Origin: Chania fonticola_B
GTDB lineage: Bacteria > Pseudomonadota > Gammaproteobacteria > Enterobacterales > Enterobacteriaceae
Length of the DNA stretch: 64,000 bases
Direction: 5' to 3' (one strand)
Assembly (NCBI RefSeq): GCF_048537545.1
Contig: NZ_CP183218.1
In this document: piece after piece, positions 26,204 to 35,540 of the stretch
Numbering within the stretch: the stretch's first letter is position 1
How the letters are laid out: the number at the start of each line of letters is the position of its first letter
Translations under genes and position numbers: made by a program
Notes under the pieces: model-generated
Seen by the model: only the letters and a program-made list of their open reading frames with translations
What the model was told of the DNA's origin: nothing
The model's database searches: none

Positions 26204-27637
26204 TTAACGCTGCCTGGTCGGCTTCCAGATCCCCGGTTCGAGTTGAGATCCCAGCTCCGGGTAGTGGTTGATGTCAAAGGTGGGCAGCTTGCCGAGTGAA
26301 CGCTGGTGGTTGTAATCCTTGGCCAATGTGAAGGCCACGTCGGACAGTAACAAGATAGCGGTCAGATTGGTGATCGCCATCAGCGCCATCGAGATGTCCG
26401 CCATTTTCCACACCGTGGATAATTCTGCCATCGAACCAAACATCACCATGCCCAAGGCAAAGCAGCGGAAAATCGTCAGCTTGGTCGGATGGTGGTGCTT
26501 GAGGAAGATCAGGTTGTTCTCGGCATAGGCATAATTGGCAATGATAGAGGTAAAGGCAAACAGGAAAACGGCGATCGCGACAAAGGGCGCGCCCCAGGAA
26601 CCGACGGCGCTGGCCATGGCCCGCTGGGTCAGATCGATACCGCTGATGTCGGACGGGGGATTATCCAGTGCACCAGAGGCCAAAATAATCGCCGCCGTTG
26701 CGCTGCAAATGACGATGGTATCGACAAATGCGCCAAGCATTTGCACATAGCCCTGCGAGGCAGGGTGTGGCGGATAAGGAGTCGCGGAAGCGGCCACGTT
26801 GGGGGCAGACCCCATCCCGCCTTCGTTAGAAAACAGCCCGCGTTGTATACCTTGCGTCATGGCCTGTGAGATCCCGTAGCCCAGGGTGCCGGCAGCAACT
26901 TCCTGCAGGCCAAAAGCGCTTTTGAAGATCAACGCCAGGATGGCAGGCATATGCTCAATATTCAGGCCGATGATCCACAGCGCCAGCAGCAGGTAAGCCA
27001 AGGCCATAAACGGCACGATTTTTTCTGCGACGCGGGCGATGGAACGAATACCGCCGAAGATCACCATGGCACTCAGGACCACCAATACTATGCCGGCGTA
27101 CATGGGGTCGATGTTGAAGGCCACGGAACTGGCCAGGGCGATGGAGTTGGCCTGTACCGCATTGAACACCAGGCCGAAAGCGATCAGCAGGAAAATGGAG
27201 AACATCACACCCATCCAGCGCATTCCCAAGCCTTTTTCCATATAGTAGGCCGGGCCACCACGGTATTGGCCGTTATCGTCTTTGGTTTTGTAAAGCTGCG
27301 CCAGGGTGCTCTCAATGAAAGAGGTCGCCATGCCGATAAACGCGATCACCCACATCCAGAAGATGGCACCGGGGCCGCCAGCCGTAAGCGCTATCGCCAC
27401 GCCGGTAAGGTTGTTGGTGCCGACACGAGCGGCAAGTGAAGTACATAGCGCCTGGAAGGACGAAATGCCCGCACCGTCGCTTTTGGTGCTGTTCTTCAAC
27501 ACGGAAAACATGTGGTTGAAGTGACGAATTTGAATAAAGCGGGTACGCAAGGTGAAGTAGATGCCGGCACCCAACAGCAAATAGATCAGTACTGAACCCC
27601 ACAAGATGTTATTGATAAAGTTAATCAGATCCGTCAC
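26204..27637 (-). CDS. yaaJ: Sodium/alanine (AGCS family) symporter YaaJ
   Basis: A 477-residue inner-membrane Na+:amino-acid symporter with about ten to eleven hydrophobic segments. Family signatures include FQALCTSLAARVGTNNLTGV near residue 60, GPGAIFWMWV, and the central QRGLFSNEGGMGSAPN. Alanine or glycine is the likely substrate; this has not been settled for E. coli YaaJ. TAAGGAGAA lies before the start. yaaA follows 101 bp downstream. Confidence 0.93.
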   Translation of the reverse strand: MTDLINFINNILWGSVLIYLLLGAGIYFTLRTRFIQIRHFNHMFSVLKNSTKSDGAGISSFQALCTSLAARVGTNNLTGVAIALTAGGPGAIFWMWVIAFIGMATSFIESTLAQLYKTKDDNGQYRGGPAYYMEKGLGMRWMGVMFSIFLLIAFGLVFNAVQANSIALASSVAFNIDPMYAGIVLVVLSAMVIFGGIRSIARVAEKIVPFMALAYLLLALWIIGLNIEHMPAILALIFKSAFGLQEVAAGTLGYGISQAMTQGIQRGLFSNEGGMGSAPNVAASATPYPPHPASQGYVQMLGAFVDTIVICSATAAIILASGALDNPPSDISGIDLTQRAMASAVGSWGAPFVAIAVFLFAFTSIIANYAYAENNLIFLKHHHPTKLTIFRCFALGMVMFGSMAELSTVWKMADISMALMAITNLTAILLLSDVAFTLAKDYNHQRSLGKLPTFDINHYPELGSQLEPGIWKPTRQR

Positions 27638-28014
27638 GTGTTTCTCCTTGTTAAGATTACTGCTCCTCAGGTTCTTCGACTCCGGTGCGGAAAACTTGAG
27701 TCAGTTCTCGACAAGAACTTGGCTAAAATCATCCCATTGACGGGAATTACAGCCTTCTTTTGGGTTTTTCGGTGAATAAAACAGCTGCGGGAATTTAACA
27801 TAATTTCCAGGGGGGATAGCGCGTTAATGCCGTGGCATTGCTTCGGTAATGGCGAATTATCGGTGCGTAACCGGTTGCTCGCACAAGGATAAAACAACCG
27901 CCGCCAGCGCGTGATTTTCCTGCCTTGCGCCGGGCTACGTGCATGTTATTATCAGGACAAGGCATGGTTGAACGATGCCAAAAGTTCATGCACAAACGAT
28001 GAGATAATGCCAAC
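27638..28014. other. Intergenic region between divergent yaaJ and talB
   Basis: About 375 bp with no credible gene. It must hold promoters for both yaaJ and talB, but I saw no strong sigma-70 pair or operator. Confidence 0.5.
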
Positions 28015-28968
28015 ATGACCGATAAATTAACGTCCCTACGCCAGCTGACTACGGTAGTTGCGGATACGGGTGATATCGCTGCAATGAAGCTATATCAACC
28101 GCAAGATGCCACCACCAACCCTTCGCTGATCCTCAATGCAGCGCAAATTCCTGAATACCGCAAACTGATCGATGAAGCCATTGCCTGGGCACGTGAGCAG
28201 AGCAGCGATCGCGATCAGCAGGTTGCCGATGCCGCAGACAAGCTGGCCGTCAACATTGGTCTGGAGATCCTGAAACTGGTCCCGGGCCGCATTTCCACCG
28301 AAGTGGACGCGCGTCTGTCTTATGATACCGAAGCCAGCGTTGCCAAAGCCAAGCGCCTGATCAAACTGTATAACGAAGCGGGCATCAGCAACGATCGCAT
28401 CCTGATCAAACTGGCCTCCACCTGGCAGGGCATCCGTGCCGCCGAGCGCCTGGAAAAAGAAGGCATCAACTGTAACCTGACGCTGCTGTTCTCCTTCGCT
28501 CAGGCGCGTGCCTGCGCCGAAGCTGGCGTGTACCTGATCTCGCCGTTCGTTGGCCGTATTCTTGACTGGTACAAAGCCAATGGCGACAAGAAAGAGTTCG
28601 CTCCGCACGAAGATCCGGGCGTGGTTTCAGTGTCTGAAATTTATCAGTATTACAAGCAGCACGGCTATGAAACCGTGGTGATGGGTGCCAGCTTCCGTAA
28701 CGTCGGTGAAATCATCGAACTGGCGGGCTGCGATCGTCTGACCATCGCACCTGCACTGCTGAAAGAGCTGGCAGAGAGCGAAGGTGCACTGGAGCGTAAA
28801 CTGTCTTATACCGGCGAAGTGAAAGCGCGTCCGGCACCGCTGACCGAGCCTGAGTTCTACTGGCAGCACAACCAGGATCCAATGGCGGTTGAGAAACTGA
28901 CCGACGGTATCCGCAAGTTTGCCGTAGACCAGGGCAAGCTGGAAAAAATGATCGCCGATCTGCTGTAA
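28015..28968 (+). CDS. talB: Transaldolase B
   Basis: A 317-residue enzyme, the same length as E. coli TalB, of the non-oxidative pentose phosphate pathway. It transfers a dihydroxyacetone unit from sedoheptulose-7-phosphate to glyceraldehyde-3-phosphate. The Schiff-base lysine is in DRILIKLASTWQG (about Lys132). DATTNPSLIL and LTLLFSFAQARACAEAG are also diagnostic. A strong terminator follows before mog. Confidence 0.98.
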   Translation: MTDKLTSLRQLTTVVADTGDIAAMKLYQPQDATTNPSLILNAAQIPEYRKLIDEAIAWAREQSSDRDQQVADAADKLAVNIGLEILKLVPGRISTEVDARLSYDTEASVAKAKRLIKLYNEAGISNDRILIKLASTWQGIRAAERLEKEGINCNLTLLFSFAQARACAEAGVYLISPFVGRILDWYKANGDKKEFAPHEDPGVVSVSEIYQYYKQHGYETVVMGASFRNVGEIIELAGCDRLTIAPALLKELAESEGALERKLSYTGEVKARPAPLTEPEFYWQHNQDPMAVEKLTDGIRKFAVDQGKLEKMIADLL

Positions 28969-28990
28969 CAGCGGCAATCAATCAGCGCAG

Positions 28991-29016
28991 AAGGTGGCCT
29001 CGGCCACCTTTTTTTA
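28991..29016 (+). terminator. talB terminator
   Basis: Stem AAGGTGGCC / GGCCACCTT followed by a run of T, 22 bp after the talB stop codon. Confidence 0.9.
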
Positions 29017-29105
29017 TACCTGAATATCCACCTCATTGAGCAAACACCCTATACTCCCGTGATGAATCTCCCTTGGGTAACCGGGGCATAAAACAGAGGT
29101 AAAAC

Positions 29106-29693
29106 ATGGATACATTACGCATTGGTTTGGTTTCTATTTCGGACCGCGCTTCAGGGGGCGTTTATCAGGATAAAGGGATCCCGGCGCTGGAAGAGTGGCT
29201 GGGCAGCGCTTTGGCGACGCCGTTCACCCTGGAAACCCGGCTGATCCCCGACGAGCAGACGCTGATTGAGCATACCCTGTGTGAGCTGGTTGATGAAATG
29301 GGCTGCCATCTGGTGTTGACTACCGGCGGCACCGGCCCGTCCCGGCGTGACGTGACTCCCGATGCTACCCTGGCAATTGCCGATCGGGTCATGCCGGGTT
29401 TTGGCGAGCAAATGCGCCAAATCAGCCTACACTATGTGCCAACGGCAATTCTTTCACGTCAGGTTGGGGCGATCCGTAAACAGGCGTTGATCATCAACCT
29501 GCCGGGGCAACCCAAATCGATTAAAGAAACGCTGGAAGGGGTGAAGGACGAGGCAGGCAAGGTGGTGGTGCACGGTATTTTTGCCAGCGTGCCTTATTGC
29601 ATCCAACTGCTCGAAGGCCCCTATGTAGAGACCCACGAGGCCGTGGTAGCAGCATTTCGTCCCAAGAATGCGCGGCGCGAGATAAATCTCTAA
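29106..29693 (+). CDS. mog: Molybdopterin adenylyltransferase
   Basis: A 195-residue MogA/MoaB-fold enzyme that adenylates molybdopterin before molybdate insertion by MoeA. The N-terminus reads RIGLVSISDRASGG and the substrate-binding loop is TTGGTGPSRRDVTPD. The length equals E. coli Mog. AGAGG precedes the ATG. In E. coli mog is followed by yaaH (satP); here a transporter gene has been added between them. Confidence 0.96.
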   Translation: MDTLRIGLVSISDRASGGVYQDKGIPALEEWLGSALATPFTLETRLIPDEQTLIEHTLCELVDEMGCHLVLTTGGTGPSRRDVTPDATLAIADRVMPGFGEQMRQISLHYVPTAILSRQVGAIRKQALIINLPGQPKSIKETLEGVKDEAGKVVVHGIFASVPYCIQLLEGPYVETHEAVVAAFRPKNARREINL

Positions 29694-29821
29694 ATTTCAG
29701 CAATCTGCGGGATAACCTTCAGCGCATCTGGTGTGAAAGTATTTTGCCGTTATAGTAAGAAACTTTTTACAGTTAGCCATTATGCTTTCTGTGTCTTTCC
29801 TGTTTCCTCTAACGGTATCTT

Positions 29822-31114
29822 ATGCATCACGATAATAATCGCCGGCTCAACCGGCAAGATTATAAGACTCTGACGTTGGCTGCTCTGGGCGGTGCGTTGG
29901 AGTTTTATGATTTCATCATTTTTGTTTTCTTTGCTGCGGTAATGGGCGACCTGTTCTTCCCGGCGGATATGCCTGAGTGGCTGCGCCAGGTGCAGACCTT
30001 TGGTATCTTTGCTGCGGGCTACCTGGCTCGGCCATTGGGCGGCATTATCATGGCGCACTTCGGCGATCTGGTGGGCCGTAAAAAGATGTTCAGCCTGAGC
30101 ATCCTGCTGATGGCGTTACCGACGCTGGCGATGGGGATGCTGCCCACCTACGCCAGTATCGGCATCGCCGCACCGTTGCTGCTGCTGTTGATGCGGGTTC
30201 TGCAAGGCGCGGCGATCGGGGGTGAAGTCCCTGGTGCCTGGGTATTTGTGGCGGAGCATGTGCCGCACAAACGCGTTGGTTTTGCCTGTGGCACGCTCAC
30301 CGCTGGCCTGACGGCCGGTATCCTGCTCGGCTCGCTGGTGGCCACCATCATCAATACCACGCTCAGCCAACAGGCCATTCATGACGGTGGCTGGCGTATT
30401 CCGTTCTTCCTGGGCGGTATCTTTGGTCTGTTCGCCATGTATCTGCGCCGCTGGTTGCAGGAAACCCCAATCTTTATCGAGATGCAGGCGCGTAAGGCGC
30501 TGGCAGAAGAGCTGCCGCTGAAATCGGTGGTGATGAATCACCGCAAAGAGATCGCGGTCTCGATGCTGCTGACCTGGCTGTTGTCGGCAGGCATTGTGGT
30601 GGTGATCCTGATGACGCCAACCTACCTGCAAAAACAGTTTGCCATAGCCCCGGCGCTGTCATTGCAGGCCAACAGCATCGCCATCATCATGCTGTTTGCT
30701 GGCTGTATCGTCTCTGGTTCGGCGGCGGACCGCTTTGGCGCCAGCAAAACCTTTATCGTCGGCAGTGTGCTGTTGGCAGGGTGCAGTTGGCTGTTCTATC
30801 AGTCGGTGGCAACACATCCAGAAATGCTGTTTGCCACCTACGCGCTGGTTGGCTTCAGCGTGGGGATTGTCGGCGCGGTGCCTTACGTGTTGGTGCGGGC
30901 TTTCCCGGCGGAAGTGCGATTTAGCGGGATTTCGTTCTCCTACAACGTGGCATACGCGATTTTTGGTGGTTTAACCCCGGTATTTGTCACGCTGATCATG
31001 AAGTTAACCCCGTTAGCGCCCGCTTACTATATGCTGGCATTATCGACGCTCGGCCTATTACTGGGGATCTACCTGCGTCGCGACCTGAACAGTGAAAAAC
31101 CGCTCTTGAACTAA
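29822..31114 (+). CDS. MFS transporter, metabolite:H+ symporter (MHS) type
   Basis: A 430-residue protein with about twelve predicted membrane spans. Motifs of the ProP/ShiA-like MHS family are LGGALEFYDFIIF in the first span, ARPLGGIIMAHFGDLVGRKK in loop 2-3, and QGAAIGGEVPGAW in span 4. Related proteins move dicarboxylates, betaines or aromatic acids with protons; the substrate cannot be deduced here. It is convergent with satP, sharing a bidirectional terminator, and I do not know it at this site in E. coli. Confidence 0.85.
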   Translation: MHHDNNRRLNRQDYKTLTLAALGGALEFYDFIIFVFFAAVMGDLFFPADMPEWLRQVQTFGIFAAGYLARPLGGIIMAHFGDLVGRKKMFSLSILLMALPTLAMGMLPTYASIGIAAPLLLLLMRVLQGAAIGGEVPGAWVFVAEHVPHKRVGFACGTLTAGLTAGILLGSLVATIINTTLSQQAIHDGGWRIPFFLGGIFGLFAMYLRRWLQETPIFIEMQARKALAEELPLKSVVMNHRKEIAVSMLLTWLLSAGIVVVILMTPTYLQKQFAIAPALSLQANSIAIIMLFAGCIVSGSAADRFGASKTFIVGSVLLAGCSWLFYQSVATHPEMLFATYALVGFSVGIVGAVPYVLVRAFPAEVRFSGISFSYNVAYAIFGGLTPVFVTLIMKLTPLAPAYYMLALSTLGLLLGIYLRRDLNSEKPLLN

Positions 31115-31130
31115 GCGATTTTCGCCCAAT

Positions 31131-31167
31131 AAAAAACCCTGCGATTAAACACCGCAGGGTTTTTTTA
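31131..31167. terminator. Bidirectional terminator between the MFS gene and satP
   Basis: Stem ACCCTGCG / CGCAGGGT flanked by A6 on the left and T7 on the right; suited to both converging transcripts. Confidence 0.93.
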
Positions 31168-31185
31168 TATCACGTTAGTACGGAT

Positions 31186-31785
31186 TTATGCGGTAACAGC
31201 AGCGGGTGTTGCCTGCTGAGCTTCCACCGGGCCGATTGGCAGTACGGTGCGGCCCAACTGTTCGTTGATCACCTCTGCCATTGCCAGATAGATCGCGCTG
31301 GCACCACAGATAATGCCTTCGTAACCGGCGAACGTCAGGATCGCGTGGTTACCGGTAATGTTGCCGACGGCCAGCAGTGCGAACAGCACGGTCAGGCTGG
31401 CAAACACAAACTGCAACCCACGGTTGGTACGCAGCGTGCCGAAGAACATGAACAGGGTGAAGACGCCCCACAGTGCAAGGTAGATGCCGAGGACGTTCGC
31501 GTCGGTCGGTTCTGCCAGGCCCATGCGTGGCAGCAGCAGGATGCCTACCAGGCTCAGCCAGAAGCAGCCGTAAGAGGTGAAGGCGGTCAAGCCGAAGGTG
31601 TTGCCTTTCTTGAACTCAAGAATACCGGCAAAAATCTGAGCCATGCCACCGAAGAAAATCCCCATACTGATGATGACGGAAGTCAGTGGGAAAAAGCCCG
31701 CGTTGTGCAGGTTCAGCAAGACGGTAGTCATCCCGAAGCCCATCAGACCCAGGGGGCCGGGATTTGCCAACTTGTTGGAGTGCAT
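31186..31785 (-). CDS. satP: Succinate-acetate:proton symporter SatP
   Basis: A 199-residue inner-membrane protein of the GPR1/FUN34/YaaH family with six hydrophobic segments. The family signature NPGPLGLMGFGMTTVLLN is near the N-terminus (residues 8-25). The E. coli protein takes up acetate and succinate with protons. AGAGGA precedes the ATG. E. coli has yaaW and yaaI between satP and dnaK; both are missing here. Confidence 0.95.
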   Translation of the reverse strand: MHSNKLANPGPLGLMGFGMTTVLLNLHNAGFFPLTSVIISMGIFFGGMAQIFAGILEFKKGNTFGLTAFTSYGCFWLSLVGILLLPRMGLAEPTDANVLGIYLALWGVFTLFMFFGTLRTNRGLQFVFASLTVLFALLAVGNITGNHAILTFAGYEGIICGASAIYLAMAEVINEQLGRTVLPIGPVEAQQATPAAVTA

Positions 31786-31957
31786 ATGTCCTCTGCGATA
31801 ACAGAATTGTAACGAAAATGGATAGGTAATTTAATAATTGGTCTGAATGGCCGAAAAACCCATAACTTCCATCAGAGCGCGCGGCATCATAATGATCCCC
31901 ACGCCAGGAAACAATGATCTGGCTGCGGATAAAAACGAAATTTTTTTTGTCCTGCCC

Positions 31958-31987
31958 CTTGATGCTGGTGTGGATGGCCCCATCTTA
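31958..31987 (+). promoter_or_regulatory. Sigma-32 heat-shock promoter of dnaKJ
   Basis: A -35 element CCCTTGATG (31958-31966) is followed after 13 bp by the -10 element CCCCATCT (31980-31987). This matches the sigma-32 consensus and is nearly the same as E. coli dnaK P1. It lies in the 323 bp between satP and dnaK, in which I saw no gene and no other clear element. Confidence 0.9.
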
Positions 31988-32108
31988 TTGGCAACCGCAG
32001 TTGCTGACCGCGGGTAACACTGAGATGCCGGGCAGTTGAAAAGCAAAAAAACGCCCGCATATAGTTAGCAACCTGACCGATTATGAATTTATTAGTGGAG
32101 ATGTTTAG

Positions 32109-34025
32109 ATGGGCAAAATTATTGGTATCGACCTGGGTACAACCAACTCTTGTGTAGCAATTATGGATGGTGGCAAGGCGCGCGTGCTGGAGAATGCCGA
32201 AGGCGATCGCACCACTCCTTCAATCATCGCATATACCCAGGATGGTGAAATTCTGGTTGGCCAGCCTGCTAAGCGTCAGGCTGTTACTAACCCACAGAAC
32301 ACCCTGTTTGCGATCAAGCGCCTGATTGGCCGTCGCTTCCAGGATGAAGAAGCACAGCGTGACAAGGCTATCATGCCTTACAGCATCGTTGCTGCCGATA
32401 ACGGTGACGCCTGGCTGGAAGTGAAGGGCCAGAGAATGGCACCACCGCAGATCTCTGCGGAAGTCCTGAAGAAAATGAAGAAAACGGCGGAAGATTACCT
32501 GGGTGAGCCGGTAACTGAAGCGGTTATCACCGTTCCTGCCTACTTCAACGATGCTCAGCGTCAGGCGACCAAAGATGCTGGCCGTATCGCAGGTCTGGAA
32601 GTGAAACGTATCATCAACGAACCTACTGCTGCGGCCCTGGCTTATGGCCTGGACAAAGAAGTGGGCAACCGTACCATCGCGGTTTATGACCTGGGTGGTG
32701 GTACTTTCGATATCTCAATCATTGAGATCGACGACGTTGACGGTGAAAAAACCTTCGAAGTTCTGGCGACCAACGGTGATACCCACCTGGGTGGTGAAGA
32801 CTTCGACAGCCGCCTGATCAACTATCTGGTGGAAGAGTTCAAGAAAGAGCAGGGCATGGATCTGCGCAACGATCCGTTGGCGATGCAGCGTCTGAAAGAA
32901 GCCGCTGAAAAAGCCAAGATCGAGCTGTCCTCCGCTCAGCAGACCGACGTCAACCTGCCGTACATCACTGCAGATGGCAGCGGTCCAAAGCACATGAACA
33001 TCAAAGTGACCCGTGCAAAACTCGAGTCGCTGGTAGAAGATCTGGTTGCTCGCTCTATCGAGCCGCTGAAAGTGGCACTGAAAGATGCAGGCCTGTCGGT
33101 TTCTGACATTCAGGACGTGATCCTGGTCGGTGGCCAGACCCGTATGCCTATGGTTCAGAAGAAAGTTGCTGATTTCTTCGGTAAAGAACCACGTAAAGAC
33201 GTTAACCCGGACGAAGCGGTAGCCGTTGGTGCTGCGGTTCAGGGCGGTGTGTTGGCCGGTGATGTGAAAGACGTATTGCTGCTGGACGTTACCCCACTGT
33301 CACTGGGTATCGAAACCATGGGCAGCGTGATGACGCCGCTGATCACCAAAAACACCACTATCCCGACCAAGCACAGCCAGGTGTTCTCTACTGCCGAAGA
33401 CAACCAGGCAGCGGTGACCATCCATGTGCTGCAGGGTGAGCGTAAACGTGCCAATGACAACAAGTCACTGGGCCAGTTCAACCTGGACGGCATCCAGCCG
33501 GCACCACGCGGTATGGCGCAGATCGAAGTCACCTTCGATATCGATGCCGACGGTATTCTGCACGTGTCTGCGAAAGACAAGAACACCGGCCGTGAGCAGA
33601 AGATCACCATCAAGGCGTCTTCTGGTCTGAACGAAGAAGAAATCCAGAAAATGGTACGCGATGCCGAAGTGAACGCTGAAGCTGACCGTAAGTTCGAAGA
33701 ACTGGTGCAAACTCGTAACCAGGCGGATCACCTGATCCACGGTACCCGTAAGCAGTTGGAAGAAGCGGGCGAGCAATTGCCAGCTGAAGACAAAACCGCT
33801 ATCGAGAGCGCGCTGAAAGATCTGGAAGCGGCGGTGAAAGGCGAAGATAAAGCCGAAATCGAAGCGAAAACCCAGGCTCTGGTGCAGGTTTCCGGCAAGC
33901 TGATGGAAATGGCCCAGGCGCAAGCGCAGCAGGCACAGGGTGCTGATGCCGGTGCAGACAACGCGGCGCAGAAAGACGACGACGTGGTTGACGCCGAGTT
34001 TGAAGAAGTTAAAGACAAAAAATAA
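32109..34025 (+). CDS. dnaK: Molecular chaperone DnaK (Hsp70)
   Basis: A 638-residue Hsp70, as in E. coli. The ATPase domain (1-385) has IGIDLGTTNSCVAIMDG and AVYDLGGGTFDISI. A conserved interdomain linker near VKDVLLLDVTPLSL leads to the substrate-binding domain, and the C-terminus ends EEVKDKK. It works with DnaJ and GrpE in protein folding and controls sigma-32 stability. Codon use is strongly biased, as expected for high expression. dnaJ follows in the same operon. Confidence 0.99.
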   Translation: MGKIIGIDLGTTNSCVAIMDGGKARVLENAEGDRTTPSIIAYTQDGEILVGQPAKRQAVTNPQNTLFAIKRLIGRRFQDEEAQRDKAIMPYSIVAADNGDAWLEVKGQRMAPPQISAEVLKKMKKTAEDYLGEPVTEAVITVPAYFNDAQRQATKDAGRIAGLEVKRIINEPTAAALAYGLDKEVGNRTIAVYDLGGGTFDISIIEIDDVDGEKTFEVLATNGDTHLGGEDFDSRLINYLVEEFKKEQGMDLRNDPLAMQRLKEAAEKAKIELSSAQQTDVNLPYITADGSGPKHMNIKVTRAKLESLVEDLVARSIEPLKVALKDAGLSVSDIQDVILVGGQTRMPMVQKKVADFFGKEPRKDVNPDEAVAVGAAVQGGVLAGDVKDVLLLDVTPLSLGIETMGSVMTPLITKNTTIPTKHSQVFSTAEDNQAAVTIHVLQGERKRANDNKSLGQFNLDGIQPAPRGMAQIEVTFDIDADGILHVSAKDKNTGREQKITIKASSGLNEEEIQKMVRDAEVNAEADRKFEELVQTRNQADHLIHGTRKQLEEAGEQLPAEDKTAIESALKDLEAAVKGEDKAEIEAKTQALVQVSGKLMEMAQAQAQQAQGADAGADNAAQKDDDVVDAEFEEVKDKK

Positions 34026-34073
34026 TCGCCCTTAAGCGGGCACGGTGCGGCCACAGGCCGTAACCGGAAACCA

Positions 34074-34105
34074 GCACGGGCGTCGAGGCAACTCTACGCC
34101 CGTGC
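34074..34105 (+). other. Intercistronic hairpin between dnaK and dnaJ
   Basis: A 10-bp stem, GCACGGGCGT / ACGCCCGTGC, with a 12-nt loop and no T-run. It may reduce downstream expression or protect dnaK mRNA, but is not a classic terminator. Confidence 0.6.
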
Positions 34106-34130
34106 ACGCATGTTAAGGGTAAGAGAAATA

Positions 34131-35261
34131 ATGGCGAAGAGAGATTATTACGAGGTGCTCGGCGTAGCCAAGACGGCAGACGAGCGCGAAATCAAAAAGG
34201 CGTATAAGCGCCTGGCGATGAAGTATCACCCTGATCGTAATCAGGAAAAAGACGCCGAAAGCCAGTTTAAAGAGGTCAAGGAAGCCTACGAGGTCCTGAC
34301 CGACGATCAAAAACGTGCTGCCTACGATCAATACGGCCATGCGGCCTTTGAGCAAGGTGGTATGGGCGGTGGTGGTGGCTTTGGTGGCGGCGGTGCCGAC
34401 TTCAGCGATATCTTTGGCGACGTGTTTGGCGATATCTTTGGCGGCGGACGCCGTCAACGTGCCAGCCGTGGATCCGATTTGCGTTACAACATGGATCTGA
34501 CGCTCGAAGAAGCCGTGCGTGGCGTGACCAAAGAGATCCGTATTCCAACGCTGGAAGAGTGTGATGTCTGCCATGGCAACGGTGCCAAGCCGGGCAGTTC
34601 GCCGGCAACCTGTCCGACCTGTCATGGTCAGGGTCAGGTGCAGATGCGCCAAGGGTTCTTCACCGTGCAGCAGGCTTGTCCGCACTGCCACGGGCGTGGT
34701 CAGATCATCAAGGATCCGTGCAACAAATGTCACGGCCATGGTCGCGTAGAGAAATCCAAAACCCTGTCGGTGAAAATCCCGGCGGGCGTAGATACTGGCG
34801 ACCGCATCCGCCTGGCGGGTGAAGGTGAAGCCGGTGAACACGGCGCGCCAGCAGGCGATCTGTACGTTCAGGTTCAGGTGAGTGCTCACCCGATCTTCGA
34901 ACGTGAAGGCAATAATCTCTACTGCGAAGTGCCGATCAACTTTGCTATGGCTGCCTTGGGTGGCGAGATTGAAGTGCCAACGCTGGATGGCCGCGTCAAG
35001 CTGAAAGTCCCGGCGGAAACTCAGACCGGCAAACTGTTCCGCATGCGTGGCAAAGGGGTGAAATCGGTACGGGGTGGCAGCCAGGGTGACCTGCTGTGCC
35101 GCGTGGTGGTAGAAACGCCGGTGAGTCTGAACGAGAAGCAGAAGCAACTGCTCAAAGAGTTGGAAGAGAGCCTGGGTGGCCCTTCTGGGGATAAAAACAG
35201 CCCGCGTTCGAAAAGCTTCTTCGACGGCGTGAAAAAGTTTTTTGACGACCTGACTCGTTAA
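34131..35261 (+). CDS. dnaJ: Co-chaperone DnaJ (Hsp40)
   Basis: A 376-residue type I Hsp40. It has a J domain (about 1-70) with HPD in MKYHPDRNQ, a glycine-rich linker (about 75-105), and four CxxCxGxG-type zinc motifs starting with CDVCHGNGAK. Two beta-barrel substrate-binding domains follow. It stimulates DnaK ATP hydrolysis. The start MAKRDYYEVLG at 34131 fits E. coli; the seven-codon upstream extension is rejected. Confidence 0.98.
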   Translation: MAKRDYYEVLGVAKTADEREIKKAYKRLAMKYHPDRNQEKDAESQFKEVKEAYEVLTDDQKRAAYDQYGHAAFEQGGMGGGGGFGGGGADFSDIFGDVFGDIFGGGRRQRASRGSDLRYNMDLTLEEAVRGVTKEIRIPTLEECDVCHGNGAKPGSSPATCPTCHGQGQVQMRQGFFTVQQACPHCHGRGQIIKDPCNKCHGHGRVEKSKTLSVKIPAGVDTGDRIRLAGEGEAGEHGAPAGDLYVQVQVSAHPIFEREGNNLYCEVPINFAMAALGGEIEVPTLDGRVKLKVPAETQTGKLFRMRGKGVKSVRGGSQGDLLCRVVVETPVSLNEKQKQLLKELEESLGGPSGDKNSPRSKSFFDGVKKFFDDLTR

Positions 35262-35290
35262 TCAACGTTTTCCACGCATCAACCCTCAAA

Positions 35291-35319
35291 CCCCGGTTTA
35301 AGCAAACCGGGGTTTTTTT
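35291..35319 (+). terminator. dnaJ terminator
   Basis: Stem CCCCGGTTT / AAACCGGGG with a 4-nt loop followed by seven T. Confidence 0.95.
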
Positions 35320-35480
35320 ATCTTTGCTGTATGAAAGTCCCTATTAAAAGTGTGATATATAGCGCGAATAATTCGGTTTTTACGAGTTGTTTTGCATTTA
35401 TAAACTGATTTTTTCGAGGTGATTCCTCGACTATACTCGTTTCATTGTCTGGAAACCGGGGCGCTTTGCCCCCATTATCT

Positions 35481-35524
35481 ATGCCCTATGGATTTCGAGT
35501 CGCAGCTTGAAAGACGACGGGCAT
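35481..35524. repeat. Probable internally deleted ERIC element before nhaA
   Basis: The 44 bp start ATGCCCTATGGATTTCGAGT and end GCTTGAAAGACGACGGGCAT. These resemble the two termini of enterobacterial ERIC repeats joined directly, without the usual central core. The ends form the inverted pair ATGCCC / GGGCAT. It ends 2 bp before the TTGGAG of the nhaA ribosome-binding site. The identification is from memory of ERIC ends, not from a search. Confidence 0.55.
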
Positions 35525-35540
35525 TTTGGAGCGACTTACT

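Noticed and set aside
34113..35147. 344-codon open frame antisense to dnaJ
   Set aside because: It lies wholly on the opposite strand of a highly conserved gene. Long antisense frames are common in GC-rich coding DNA, and the translation shows no family pattern.
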